Shown piece after piece: positions 32,701-42,900 of a stretch of 64,000 nt of DNA. Position 1 is the stretch's first letter. Every line of letters starts with the position of its first letter. The position numbers and the translations under genes are program-made. The notes below the pieces were generated by a model. That model was not told the DNA's origin and made no database searches. It saw only the letters and a list, made by a program, of their open reading frames with translations. The DNA is from Eutrigla gurnardus (taxonomy: Eukaryota; Chordata; Actinopteri; Perciformes; Triglidae). The DNA lies in the NCBI GenBank assembly GCA_963514095.1, contig OY741276.1, forward strand, positions 16,062,959-16,126,958, given 5' to 3'.

Positions 32701-35700
32701 CACTTCCCCTTTAGGAATCTCCAACAAGAAGAGAACTGCTTCCTCTCGCACGACACCTTGAAAATCCACGTTGTTCACCTTCAAGACACAAAAGGAACAA
32801 TAATCAGGGCTGTTCGGATCATAACACAATGTTTGGAAAGCTTACCAATCTAACAATTACACCATTACATTCTCACTAACTGGACTATGGCTTCACTTAT
32901 GAAATATATGAGTTCTGTCCGGATGGGGTTACCTTTAGGATTTGATCTCCGATGCGCAGACCCTCCTCCTCAGCAGGACTCCCCTCCTGAACACTAGCGA
33001 TGAAGATCCCTACGTCGTTTCCTCCCGCCAGCCTCAGACCCACACTGTCTCCCTTCTGGAAGTTCACCATCACAGTGTTTGGTCTGCAGAACGGAGCAGA
33101 AACTGTGTCATTAGTCCAGTGGAATGTGTAATCGGTCACACAGTAAAAGTTCAATGATAGAGAACTGTGAAGAGAGAAAAACTCGCCCGTATATTTTCTC
33201 GTCTTCAGGACTCGGCCGGAGGAGGATCTTGGGCGTGGTTGTTACAGCAACTGTGGATCAGACAATCAAGGAAACTGGAATGATTTTATCATCATACTTT
33301 AATCATTTAAAATCTATTTATTTACAAATCTGTGCAATGGCGTATTCTTACGTCCACATTTACCAGGAAACAAACTTTAAAAAGACATTGCTAGTCTCGA
33401 ATTTGATAAAGTGAAAAATGCCGTGACCAGATAGATGGTGTTGTGCGAGTGATAACCTGGAGGCTCCTCGATGTGCGGCGTGTCTTTGCTCAGCTCAGCC
33501 AAGGCCTGGGGGTCTTCGGGGACCCTGAACGGGGAGGCCATCGCTGACATCTCGGCGGTCCTCATGGGTTCCTCCCTGTTTCACACACAAACATCCAGAG
33601 ACGGCATGAGAGGCTCTCACAAGGTCCAACAGTAGAGTATCCCATAATAGCTCATGTACTAGATGACAGTTAGACCTCACATACATTTTAATAAGGCAGT
33701 TCAAATTTGAATCTCAAGACAATCAAGTCAAATCTGAGTTGAGCCTCAAGTCTCGTCAATGCAAGTCTTAAGTCTATATCCCGGTCCAAGTCAGGTTTTT
33801 GGATCCAGGATTCCCTCCGTCCTACCTGGAGTTGTCTCTTTCATTGGAAGAGTGGGAGGACAGGTCAGACTGGCGGGACCTCCTCTCCTCTGGAGGAGAA
33901 TAGGAATGGTATGACTCCATCTCTGATATGTCTGACACACAGACATACATACAGACAGACAGATAGACAGACAGACAGACATCACAGTTAGATACACAGA
34001 CTTCTGTCTAGACGTGTGCACCACCACCACCACCACCATCACCACATCCAGCAGGAGGAAACCGTCACCTCAGGAAGCCCGACACCAGCTAGTTATGAGG
34101 AGATTATTAGAGACGCCGGTCACAATTATGAGGACAAACTCTGGTGCCACAGTTCAAAACACAGGATAAAAGCAGCGATCACACCAACACACTGAATTCG
34201 TAGCCCAGAAATTATCAGAACTGAACTTTGTGTTAAAATACCCCAAACTTTTTAGATTATTTTCCTACCTTCCAGGTTGTCATTGGTCTCCATTCATATG
34301 AAGCAAATACATTTTTAAGAACACTGCAGGTCACATGATGCACGCTACTCCCAAACAGTGAAGCCCAAGCTGAAGCGCCAAAAACTGAAGTTCTTCAAAT
34401 GGCCACTAGAGGCCGGCTCATAACCAGCCATTGTCTTAAATATCTAGTTCAATACGGTTTACAAATTGTACAAACAGCCGGGGCAGAATGAGTTGTGTCG
34501 AAAAGAAAACTGAGAGCTACTTTCAGGTTTCAGATGCTGTTTAACAGTCTGACAAGCACTTTGTTTAAAGTGGGCTACGGTGATGCCTTCAGGGACAGGC
34601 TGAGTCGCTCAGACATCTGGAAGTCTAGTCCTGAAGTACAATTTGGGGGGAGCATCACTGCTCTTTTGCATTGAAAGGCGCTCACTCGGGGAAGTGTTGG
34701 CAGCCGATTAGGATGCCTCGAGACCTTTGAGGTCCCATCTGGCCTTGGATTTGCTATTTGGAGTCTGCTGCAGGACATCTGAACTGGCTTGCTGGCATCA
34801 CAGCCCCACATCCGGACGAGTAGTGAAGGAAGAACCGATGCAAATACATGAATCGCAAGTAATGCCGGTTCGAGGGCAGATCGGGCCTCATGGGGGTCGC
34901 TTTATAATCTACAAACAAGCTGGTCCAAAGTGCTTACGTAGCCCGGCTCTCCTCTGAGAGCGCCTGGCTTTCATTCAGTCCATCTGATTTTATTTTTCAT
35001 TTGAAGTGAACATGGGAGTCTTTGATTTGGCTGCTTTTATCTGCAATCATGTGGCACTCAGCAAACCACCCTGAAGAAGGGGGAGGGGGGTGATGGAAGC
35101 TTTGACAGAAGCCAAGAAACCAGAAACAGGAGGAACATTTGAGGTGTGAGAGGACAAGCAAGGGAACCACATTAAAGAGAGCAAATACAAAAAATTGCCG
35201 ATAAATCTGTCCCTCTGAAAAAAAACAAAAAGCAATTAAAGACCAGCAGACAAAAAGCAGGTCGTCTAGGAACAAATCGAGAAGGTGTTAGTGGTTTGAT
35301 TAGGGTTAGAGAGACATGCAGGGCAGTAACAGGAGGCGAGGGAGTGTGAAAATGTTAGATGGAGGACAAGAGATACGGATGAAAACAAAAGGAGAATGTT
35401 AGGAGACCGTTTCAAACCTGATATTCACGTAACGGACCCCTGGTGGTCCTTGGTGGTAATGCAAGGTGCTGTATGTAGTTTTTTTCTCTTTAAAACTAGA
35501 CAAACACTAAAAATGTTACTCAAACTTTTTCAACTTAACGTATTGGATTACAAAAGATACTGTGCATCTCCGCCATTGTTCTGATGTGCACTGGAGGAAT
35601 TTCGCATGTAGCACACATAAATAGACTCTCCAGATGGTATTTTGTTCATTTTTAATTGGGCTATGTTACTGAAGCCCCCCGCAAGACAAGAGGTCCAAAA

Positions 35701-37720
35701 AAAAAGGTCAAGAACCACCGTCCTGCATACTTAAAATTGCAGCTATATAACAATATCACAAGGAATTATGTTCAACACTGAGGTTTATATGACAAGACAT
35801 AAATGAGATATCAGGTGTTGGCTGTGCCTTTTTATTTAAACCGACTAATCTCACACGCTGCTGGGAAACCTACATCATATTTTGGATGGTCGGTAACAGC
35901 CGCATGCTCAAGGACTGCTCCCTCGCGCTAACCTCCCGCTGCCCTCTAGTGATAACACGTCCGAGTGCATCTCCAGCTGCTACACCGGGGCCACGATGGG
36001 GGCATCAGTTAGTTAACAGCTCAACAGTATTTAACCGCCACCTCGACTTGGTGAATTTCATTTGGTTTTTGGCAGATTACTTGATGTGTTTTATAGGACG
36101 ACTTTTTTTCACGATGTTTTTGAGTTTCGAGTGTGTTTTTTACGACGCCTTGCAGCTGGACGGGGGTTTAGCCAATAGCCGCTTGTATTCATTCAATCAC
36201 ACAAGTCAGCTTTTCTTTTCCTCTTTGCATTTAAAGAGAAATGCATTGCGTATTGTAACGATGAGGCATAACAATATTTCCATCCTTAATTAGAGGATGA
36301 ACCCAGTTAGATGCACCATCTCATCATCAAGGAAGTCCTCAGCAACATTATGTGAGTCTACTTATGAACTGGAAATTAAGGCAAACACAATTCAAAACAG
36401 GTACAAGTACATTTATAAGAAGTCTCAGTCAAATTATTATCGTACCCTAAAGCTAAGTTAAATGATTAATAAGTTGTTTGTTCCATCGGACACTTTGGTA
36501 TTGAGTGTAACGGTCAACTCAATCACTAATCTGGTTTTGTGTATTCATCCATAGCCGGAGCAGCAGAAATATCTTATTTGTGCTCGTGTTAAGTCCAAAA
36601 CTTAAAAGCTTAGTCTTTAAACGCTGCTGGCCTGTTAGACTTAGATTCATTTAGTGACTGCTTTGACGAGGCTTTAGGTGTTAGTCGGGGTTGTAGTGAC
36701 GGGAAAAGGTGCATGGGTGGATTTCCAGGTGAACACTCAATCTTCTATCTCCTGCACACACACACAAACACACACGCACGCACGCACACACGCACGCACG
36801 CCTACTCCCTCCCTTCAACAAAAGAAGCCGTCGCTGTATTAGATATTGTGCAGAGAGATGAGGTGCGAGAATGTGTGAAAAAGGGAAGTGCGGCGGGGAA
36901 AAGACAAGTGGGAGGCGAGGAGAGTTCGGATCGACTGCCTGGACAGACGACGGCGAGTTGCCACACTGTTAGGACAAATCATTAATATGTTATCACACAT
37001 GAAACAGACATCTTACCCACGCCGTGAGCCACGCTTTGTCATGCAACATTCTGTATTCACAAAAATAAATCATCACCCGGCGTCTGAAACATCACCATGA
37101 ACTCACCGACTCCGTCCGCCGGCTTCACTTAATGAATCACACAGTTGCAAAAGTGCGTAGTGATTATAAATGTGTTTATTTATTTCAGGGGGAAAAATAT
37201 GAGTCATATATTAAAAATGAATTTAAATGATTTAGAGCAGTATAAAGGAAGGTGCATAAAGAGTGTGAAAGCTTTACAACTTAAGGCAGGTGGCGTCGCG
37301 GCCGTTTTACAACTGACAGAAAGGCAACAGAGTGATACGCATGCTGCGTCTTCGGCGGTCCGTCAGCTAAAAGAATGACATTTTATCTGCAAGAGAAAAC
37401 ACACACAGAGATGCACTTTTGAGCGATTACAGGGGAATCGCTGCCGCTTGTCAAGATGAGCACTTCAAATCAACACGATCAGTTCAGTTTCTAATCGGGC
37501 TGGAGGAGGTTTTCCTCAGAGCCTCCAGCCCACAATGAGGTCCTGATTAAACCCTGACCCGCTGCTGACCCCCCTCTCCTTTTCAAGCAACACACAGTCA
37601 CTGAGCAGAGACTCCAGAGTGCTTCGCTCCGGACGGTATTTTTAGCCACTTGGGAGTCTGATGTTTTCAAGAAACCAAACTATGTTTTTTTAAGAAGATT
37701 ACCAACCCTAGTTTTGAGGA

Positions 37721-37775
<55 letters not shown>

Positions 37776-40700
37776 ACCGCCACCTTTTACACTGAATTCT
37801 TCTAATCTCAGCCTTAAATCAACGACCTTCATGCTGAGACTTCCTGACCTGGACCAAAAACTGCAACATCTCCTACAGACAGGCTTTAGGTTCTCTGCTA
37901 AGACCGGCTTCCAGCATTCCCTGTATATTTCGATATAAGCTCTCATGTCAGTTATCAAACTGATTTTAATGAATTAAAGAGGATCATTTCTGTCACTCTG
38001 AGGCCTCTGTGGATCTCTGTCGCCCCTCCAGAGACTCTGATGTCGTTATCGTGTGATGAAGGCGGGAACGCTGTGTACAAACACTCTAACCCCGTAACAT
38101 GCATTCAGTGACTCACCGTCATTATCAGAGTCAGAGTCGGCGAGGGGGGGGATGCGGACCAGGATCTGGCGGTGGTCCCTCTGGACCACCAGCTGCAGCT
38201 TCCCCCTCGACTTCTCGATGAGCTTCCCGGCGTCGTGCAGAGAGAGGTTCTCCGTCACCGTCCCGTTGATCTGCACGGACACACAGGAAGTCAGAGGCTG
38301 CAGGATTCAGATAGTGTATGGTTTTTTCCATTTCTGCCATTATTTCTGCACATTTATTTACATACGGGATGCCATAAAAACAATGGATAACATTGTATTG
38401 TTGTATTTTTATCATCACGATGAAAAGGTCCAGATTTAAAGAACATATGGAATATTACATGCCTTCATTATATGTGAAATAATTGTATTAATAATGCATT
38501 TCCTGATGTCTTGCTCAGTCCATAGCTTAATTTTTGGAGTAAAATGAATTATTTCAGATTGTAAAATAGTCAATCGAGCAAACTTTCTGTGACACACAGC
38601 ATATAAAGCAGCATATATTGTATAAACGTTTTTTTGCATATACATAAACAACATAAAAGTGCACTATTGTTACATCAATATAGTTGTATTTGTAAATTGT
38701 TGAAGTGAGAATGTTGTGACTGCATACAATGTATTGTTCTTTTATAGTTAAACATTATAATCCAACCAAAAGATCTGACATACATTTGTACTATGATCAA
38801 TATAAATAGTCATTTAATATCACTAAACTATTATTTAAATGACTGGTTTCCAGCCATAATCACAGGTAATGGACATGAACCAGTGATTTTTCTCTCACAT
38901 GGCCCAAATATATGAGAGTTTCCAGTATTTTACATGACAAATAAACACCTGTGCTGTGAATAAAGCCATGTTCACCTTGAGAATGATGTCTCCCTCCTGC
39001 AGGTTCCCGTCCTTGGCAGCCAGGCCGGTGCTGGTCATCTGTTTGATGAAGATCTGACTCCCCAGACGGAGACCGTACTCTGTGAACACATGCAACACAC
39101 CACGCTTACTGCAAACCAGCTCACTGATCAGAGGGATGAAATTAAAGAAGATTATTTGCATTCTGTTGCTGCAGCTATTTGTGATTAAACATTGCTGAGG
39201 TTGAACACAGTGGGGGAGTTACAATATAAGTTAGTAAACCCAGTTGCACGCAAACTCTGGGGAGAGTTGCAATAAACCTGCATTCTTCCTAATGGCCAGC
39301 AGTGGGTGACCACTGTGGTTGCATAAAGAAGTCTTGTATAGGAGTCTATGAGGAAATTACCCTACTATGCCATACACCCAGCTCCACCCTGTCATCTACA
39401 TTAGGTCACTTCTGGTTCCAAAAAAAACCCAAAAGTTGTCGACCACCAAAATGCCACAAACACAAACCGGCAGTCCACAAACCACTGCGCGATGTCACAC
39501 TGACTACGCCCACCCGGCTGCACCGAGAGACGCGATTGGCTGCTTTTAACAGACAACTTGTCTGAGAGTCAATTAATCTTTTATGCCCAGATGGAAGAGA
39601 CTAAGGATGTGTGGAACGGCTCTCTTGTTTGAAATGATTAAATAATGAGGTGATGTTATAAGTTAAGCTGTTTCTATTGTAGGTCGCTAGTCAGCACCGT
39701 CTTTCTCTCGCATATTATCTGATAAAATGTCTCTCTGCGACAATGTTCTGATGATGGTTGGCGTAGTTCACTCGTTGTTTAGCTTTCACTTTCATGAATT
39801 AGGTTTCACTCCCTTGGATGCAACAAAAACATTGACTAATAGCTCTTTGTAGAGGCATTTCTAATATTTTATAAGTATTAAAAGGATTGTGGACAAATTA
39901 TCATAAAAACTTGAAACCAAGGCGTAGAAAAGAGAATGTAATACATGTTTTGTTCCGCTCAGGTGTGGATTTTTACCTTCGCTGGGTCTGTTCTTCACCA
40001 GCAGGACGTTGACAGGTTTCTCCAGCGGTTCCAGCTCTCTGGAAGGTTCCGGGGATGGAGGGTTGTCGTTCAGCTGGTCCCTGCTCCGATACCTCCCTCC
40101 TCTTCCTCCTCCTCCTCCTCCTCCTTCCCCCCGCTCGTACTTGTCATCCAGGCGGTCTCTGCTGTGGTACCTCTGGCGGTCTGCGCTGGTGTCCAGGGCT
40201 CGGCCCCGGCTGCCGTCCCTCCTGGATCTGTCCGGGCTTGGCGAGGTCCTCTCCTGGCTCCGCCCACGGCTCCTCCCTCTCTGGTTTGTGTCCCGCCCCC
40301 CCCTGTAGTCGGGGTCCAGGTATCCTTTGCTGTCCGAGGTGTGGTCCCTGCTTTCCCGGCTCTGCTCGCGGTACCAGCTGTTGTCGTTGTCGGCGTCGTA
40401 GTAGTGGTTGGAGGGCGTGTACTCCCGACTGTCTCCGCCCGGGGAGGCGGGCGCCTTCAGGGAGTGGATCACCTTACGAGGCCTCTTCACCATCTGACGG
40501 GTAAAGAAAATGACAAAAAACACTTGAATAAAAAAAGAGTTAAGATCTGTCGTTCCACAGACCGATCTAAGAGCTCACGTACACCTTCGGTAGACTAAGT
40601 AAGGATTCCTTTGTCAGAATGTTCTCCGTTTATATTCTTCATCAAAAACAACAACACAGAAACAATATTTTTATATTTTATTTCTGCTGTTGACAAAAGA

Positions 40701-42900
40701 ACAAAGGGACACAGGCAGACTTCATCTGTTAACTGACCTATTTGTTCAATAAGACTAAAAAAGTCTCAAAGAAAAAGATAAATAAAAAGCTAGCTTCAAA
40801 CTAAATGGCTTCTTTGAATGATTCTCTCAGATAGCTGGATGTCGTGATTCAAAAACAGCAAATCAGGCTCCCTCGACATGCCAGGCATTTATATTTAGCT
40901 GTGTGGAGCGGCGAGATTAGCTCAGTATTCACACGGGAGAGAACTGCTGCTACTTTTAGAGCGGCCGGGCTGAAAACCTGAGACTCAGACACACACACAC
41001 AAACACACAAAATACAGACACAGACACAGCAGTCTAGGTGTAAGCACCAATAATCACAAATAGTGGTCATTGTGATTACTATTACAGCCAATACAGAAGA
41101 GCAAAAAGCTCAAGTTCCTCAAATGGCCACTAGAGGCTTGCTAACCGCAGCAACCTAAAGAGAAACGCTTTACAGCAGAAATAAACATGTTCACAGCCCG
41201 GTACATCATATGGTTTTGGTCTCACCACGTCGTGGTTCATTTGTTTTTCCCATTGCATGTTGCAAGCGGACACAGGGATGCGGTTCATACTCACTATTTT
41301 AGCCACCTTGCCACATTTACGGAGCGACTGCACAGCGAAGGAGTGAGGCACGTTGTCCATGGGGATGGAGTTGACCTGAATGACACGATCCTCCTCACTG
41401 GACGGAAACACAAATAAAGTTACACACAAATTGATATGACAAAATGAATAACTTCCCATGATTTGTGCAACACTTCACTCATGTGCAGCACAAAGCCAGG
41501 ATTTTGCACAAGATGCTACATAGCTAACTGTGGAGAGATTTCATCAGCATGTTGGCGAGTCGTGACCTGTGGTAGAGATGAGGTTTTGGATTCAACAGTT
41601 TTACCCAAACGCTGCAGTCGGGTTGTAAAATTCCAGGAATATTCAAGGTGGGAATTAATGAATAGAGTGGAAGGAACTGCGAGTGCAGACAGTTGTAGTT
41701 ATCTAACCGGATGCTGCAGAGTCGAGTGCATCGTTACAATCCCTCCTCATGGAAACGCTCCAGAAACGTAGCGACCTCTTTAACCCCACACAGCAGGCGG
41801 CTCCATTTATTGAAGCGTTTCACTTCGAGGAGGATTTTAGTGGCAGTTTGACAGACTTACAAGAGTAATCCGTCAGCCGGTCCTCCCTGCAGCACGTCGG
41901 ACACGATGATTGACGTCTCACCGTTGTCTACGTTGGGGTTGTCGCGCCCACCGGACACAGCGATGCCGAAACCCATCTTAGAGTCCTGCAGAGGAATAAA
42001 TCAATTAAATACAGTACATTCACGTCAGTCACGATAACACTGCAAGAAGTGCTCAAAATTAAGGATGTCCCACCCTGCAAAGTATACTATCAAGTTTGGG
42101 ACAGTGGATAAAACTTAGAATTAGAAATTAAACTTTTATGTGTTGTGGTTGCTTATTGTCGAGAGTGAAGTCGCTGTCGAGTGACATAAAAAAAGACGTG
42201 TGAAAATTATAAAAACTCTTCTTTCTTTTCTGTTTTTTAAAGCTGCTGTGGTGCAATTAGAAACAGGTTTACATTGTTCTCCTATAGTGTGAGAGCCAGT
42301 AACTCAAGCAGTGACTAAACATCTAACATCAAGTGATTAAATTTCTTTTTTTTTAAATTCAGATAGGAATGGAACAACTATCAGGACATCCATGGCGGAC
42401 CAGATTTTGGGGTCATTAGTTGTTAAATTTGGGTTGAAAGAGGAATTGTGAGGATAAAAGTGAAAAATGGAGCCCTGAATGGCAATCAGATCAGATATTA
42501 TGCACAAGAAGAGATGTCGCAACAGTAAAAGGGAACATTTCACCTCACATACACAAGACATTTCCTCAGCATACTGTTACTCTCCCGTCACACATACCAG
42601 CTGGATTAAATGGGCATATGGTTCCTGTAACCACTTGTGGCAACAGTCATGTCCAGGAAAACGGAGGGACTAAGAACAGTGCACTGACACATAGACTGGG
42701 ATGTGACAGGAGTGGGCATCGTTTTGTTTTCCATTAAAAACAGTAATGGAGATTTGAACGGTGGATCAGAGTTTGTGCAGTAAACGGATGTCTGATGTCG
42801 GGGGGTTGATGCTTGATGAACAGATGGATGTGACACAGTTAGTGGAGGAACTCACCCGCTGCAGGTTTACTGTGTACTGCTCCCACACCATCTCCTCCAT
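23167..42900 (-). CDS. tjp2: TJP2 (ZO-2), tight junction scaffold of the MAGUK family
   Basis: Twenty-two coding exons give 1175 residues from the ATG in exon 2 ([14 protein letters not shown]), close to the mammalian length. Domain order: PDZ1 (about 9-95, GFGI loop at 20-23), Arg/Ser/Asp-rich linker (95-250), PDZ2 (about 251-336, YGLRLG), Ser-rich linker, PDZ3 (about 449-530, VGLRLAGG), SH3 (about 540-615), catalytically inactive guanylate kinase domain (about 668-850, FGPIAD instead of a P-loop), then an acidic and His/Pro/Ser-rich tail with [20 protein letters not shown] (about 1077-1096) and C-terminal DTQL, a PDZ ligand. No ZU5 domain follows, which separates it from TJP1. Role: links claudins and occludin to actin and partner ZO proteins at tight junctions, with nuclear shuttling known for the family. 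Teleosts carry tjp2a and tjp2b; I cannot say which this is. Confidence 0.95.
23721..23806 (-). CDS. tjp2: tjp2 exon 22
   Basis: 86 nt, phase 0 in and phase 2 out: [20 protein letters not shown] then DHSRPQPI. The [12 protein letters not shown] phrase is a ZO-2 signature. Donor GTAGGC. Confidence 0.95.
23945..24439 (-). CDS. tjp2: tjp2 exon 21 (His/Pro/Ser-rich tail)
   Basis: 495 nt, 165 codons, phase 0 both ends. Begins [18 protein letters not shown], then a His-rich cluster, long Pro/Ser runs, and ends with [20 protein letters not shown] and [11 protein letters not shown], conserved among ZO-2 proteins. Acceptor TCGGCCAG, donor GTGGGT. Confidence 0.93.
24440..26574. other. tjp2 intron 20
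   Basis: About 2.1 kb with no coding exon found. The stretch 25740-25870 (containing TTCGTTGTCTATGGACCAGC) resembles a dispersed fish repeat I know from other genomes. Confidence 0.55.
26575..26682 (-). CDS. tjp2: tjp2 exon 20
   Basis: 108 nt, phase 0 both ends: [20 protein letters not shown] then [16 protein letters not shown]. The acceptor GTGTGTAG is formed directly by the end of a (TG)n microsatellite. An alternative GCGCAG acceptor 11 nt inside would give an early stop. Confidence 0.88.
26684..26733. repeat. (CA)n microsatellite abutting tjp2 exon 20 acceptor
   Basis: About 50 nt of CA with two CAGACA interruptions; on the coding strand it is TG-rich and runs straight into the exon 20 acceptor AG. 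Confidence 0.97.
28050..28268 (-). CDS. tjp2: tjp2 exon 19 (acidic region)
   Basis: 219 nt, phase 0 both ends: [39 protein letters not shown], then [13 protein letters not shown]. Acidic U6-type region following GUK. Acceptor TCTTCTAG, donor GTCAGA. Confidence 0.95.
28526..28626 (-). CDS. tjp2: tjp2 exon 18 (GUK end)
   Basis: 101 nt, phase 1 in and phase 0 out: [20 protein letters not shown] then [13 protein letters not shown]. Acceptor CTCCTCCAG, donor GTAAAC. Confidence 0.95.
28718..28928 (-). CDS. tjp2: tjp2 exon 17 (GUK core)
   Basis: 211 nt, phase 0 in and phase 1 out: [40 protein letters not shown], then [10 protein letters not shown]. One of the best conserved parts of ZO proteins. 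Donor GTACGA. Confidence 0.96.
29124..29203 (-). CDS. tjp2: tjp2 exon 16 (GUK)
   Basis: 80 nt, phase 1 in and phase 0 out: [20 protein letters not shown] then RQIIEQ. Acceptor TTCCATTAG, donor GTACAC. Confidence 0.94.
29309..29404 (-). CDS. tjp2: tjp2 exon 15 (GUK start)
   Basis: 96 nt, phase 1 in and out: [20 protein letters not shown], then [17 protein letters not shown] replaces the nucleotide-binding loop of active guanylate kinases, as in all ZO proteins. Donor GTGAGT. Confidence 0.94.
29635..29819 (-). CDS. tjp2: tjp2 exon 14 (SH3-GUK hinge)
   Basis: 185 nt, phase 2 in and phase 1 out: [54 protein letters not shown]. This basic U5 hinge separates SH3 from GUK in ZO proteins. Confidence 0.95.
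29924..30143 (-). CDS. tjp2: tjp2 exon 13 (SH3)
   Basis: 220 nt, phase 1 in and phase 2 out: [49 protein letters not shown], then EKGIIPNKS. The insert KDKQL between RVG and LEKG is slightly longer than in the mammalian ZO-2 I recall. Acceptor TTCTCTAG, donor GTATAC. Confidence 0.95.
30144..32669. other. tjp2 intron 12
   Basis: About 2.5 kb, no coding exon found; contains the family D repeat at 32.0 kb and a short CA run near 32460-32500. Confidence 0.6.
31995..32075 (+). repeat. dispersed repeat family D, copy 3
   Basis: AGAGGAAATAGTGCATTCAA, then TTCAGCAGCGGTTTAATCCA and CATTTGATGC; shares the core with the copy at 21.1 kb. In a tjp2 intron. Confidence 0.6.
32670..32778 (-). CDS. tjp2: tjp2 exon 12 (PDZ3 end)
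   Basis: 109 nt, phase 0 in and phase 1 out: [20 protein letters not shown], then [16 protein letters not shown]. Acceptor GTCTTGAAG, donor GTAAAT. Confidence 0.95.
32933..33083 (-). CDS. tjp2: tjp2 exon 11 (PDZ3)
   Basis: 151 nt, phase 2 in and phase 0 out: [20 protein letters not shown], then [20 protein letters not shown], then [10 protein letters not shown]. Acceptor GTTCTGCAG, donor GTAACC. Confidence 0.95.
33187..33250 (-). CDS. tjp2: tjp2 exon 10 (ends at a GC donor)
   Basis: 64 nt, phase 1 in and phase 2 out: [20 protein letters not shown] plus a split Gly codon. [14 protein letters not shown] is a conserved ZO-2 phrase, and reading into exon 11 in frame requires the exon to end TACGG before GCGAGT, a GC-AG intron of 103 nt (33084-33186). 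Confidence 0.88.
33457..33575 (-). CDS. tjp2: tjp2 exon 9
   Basis: 119 nt, phase 2 in and phase 1 out: [20 protein letters not shown], then [19 protein letters not shown]. Poorly conserved linker; supported by acceptor AAACAG and by phase agreement on both sides. The donor GTTATC is weak. Confidence 0.75.
33826..33931 (-). CDS. tjp2: tjp2 exon 8 (Ser-rich linker)
   Basis: 106 nt, phase 1 in and phase 2 out: [20 protein letters not shown] followed by [15 protein letters not shown]. The acceptor CAG is followed upstream by a GTCT/TCTG-type simple repeat (33951-33980). Confidence 0.9.
33951..33980. repeat. (CAGA)n microsatellite near tjp2 exon 8 acceptor
   Basis: About seven imperfect CAGA units, 20 nt upstream of the exon 8 acceptor on the coding strand. 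Confidence 0.9.
34370..34440 (+). repeat. dispersed repeat family E, copy 1
   Basis: Contains CTTCAAATGGCCACTAGAGG, shared with 41095-41150 (one substitution in the core). A widespread fish repeat by my recollection. Confidence 0.6.
34560..34830 (+). mobile_element. decayed non-LTR retrotransposon 3' fragment
   Basis: Contains GACAGGCTGAGTCGCTCAGA, GCATTGAAAGGCGCTCACTC and GATTAGGATGCCTCGAGACC in the order seen in the 3' end of an abundant fish LINE (from memory: a GGACAGGCTGAGA...CGAAAGGAG...CAGGATGCCTCC pattern). Numerous substitutions and indels; no ORF remains. The exact clade is uncertain. Confidence 0.55.
36755..36800. repeat. compound CA / CGCA repeat
   Basis: Imperfect run of CACA and CGCA units, about 45 nt. 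Confidence 0.9.
37725..37769. repeat. (AT)n microsatellite
   Basis: About 45 nt of perfect AT, inside tjp2 intron 7. Confidence 0.97.
38117..38270 (-). CDS. tjp2: tjp2 exon 7 (PDZ2 end)
   Basis: 154 nt, phase 0 in and phase 1 out: [20 protein letters not shown], then [12 protein letters not shown], finishing in the acidic ADSDSDND. In ZO proteins this domain mediates dimerisation by strand swapping. Confidence 0.95.
38976..39079 (-). CDS. tjp2: tjp2 exon 6 (PDZ2)
   Basis: 104 nt, phase 1 in and phase 0 out: [20 protein letters not shown], then [14 protein letters not shown]. Acceptor GTGTTCACAG, donor GTGAAC. Confidence 0.95.
39270..39520. repeat. dispersed repeat family E-related copy
   Basis: AATGGCCAGCAGTGGGTGAC, AAGAAGTCTTGTATAGGAGT, CTATGAGGAAATTACCC and GATGTCACACTGACTACGCC occur in the order of a fish repeat I recall. 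In the intron before tjp2 exon 6. Confidence 0.5.
39977..40493 (-). CDS. tjp2: tjp2 exon 5 (Arg/Ser-rich linker, PDZ2 start)
   Basis: 517 nt, phase 0 in and phase 1 out. Starts [20 protein letters not shown], continues through repeated RGRS/RSRD/DRSRRD dipeptide-rich sequence typical of the ZO-2 linker, includes a run of eight Gly, and ends at [17 protein letters not shown], the first strand of PDZ2. Basic clusters here include nuclear-localisation-type sequence in the family. Confidence 0.95.
41095..41150 (+). repeat. dispersed repeat family E, copy 2
   Basis: CAAGTTCCTCAAATGGCCAC followed by TAGAGGCTTGCT matches 34370-34440. Confidence 0.6.
41295..41397 (-). CDS. tjp2: tjp2 exon 4 (PDZ1 end)
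   Basis: 103 nt, phase 2 in and phase 0 out: [20 protein letters not shown] through [10 protein letters not shown]. Acceptor TTCCGTCCAG, donor GTGAGT. Confidence 0.95.
41861..41985 (-). CDS. tjp2: tjp2 exon 3 (PDZ1)
   Basis: 125 nt, phase 0 in and phase 2 out. [20 protein letters not shown] holds the PDZ1 carboxylate-binding loop; continues to [12 protein letters not shown]. Acceptor CTCTGCAG, donor GTAAGT. Confidence 0.95.

Larger units (their letters stand above)
33932..38116. other. tjp2 intron 7
   Basis: About 4.2 kb, the longest intron between coding exons 3 and 23. No coding exon found; holds the LINE fragment, a family E repeat, a CA/CACG repeat at 36755-36800, and a TA tract. Confidence 0.6.

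Noticed and set aside
39945..40598. 217-codon plus-strand ORF and overlapping plus frames at 40.0-40.6 kb
   Set aside because: Antisense shadow of tjp2 exon 5; its length comes from the Arg/Ser/Gly-rich composition of the real exon.
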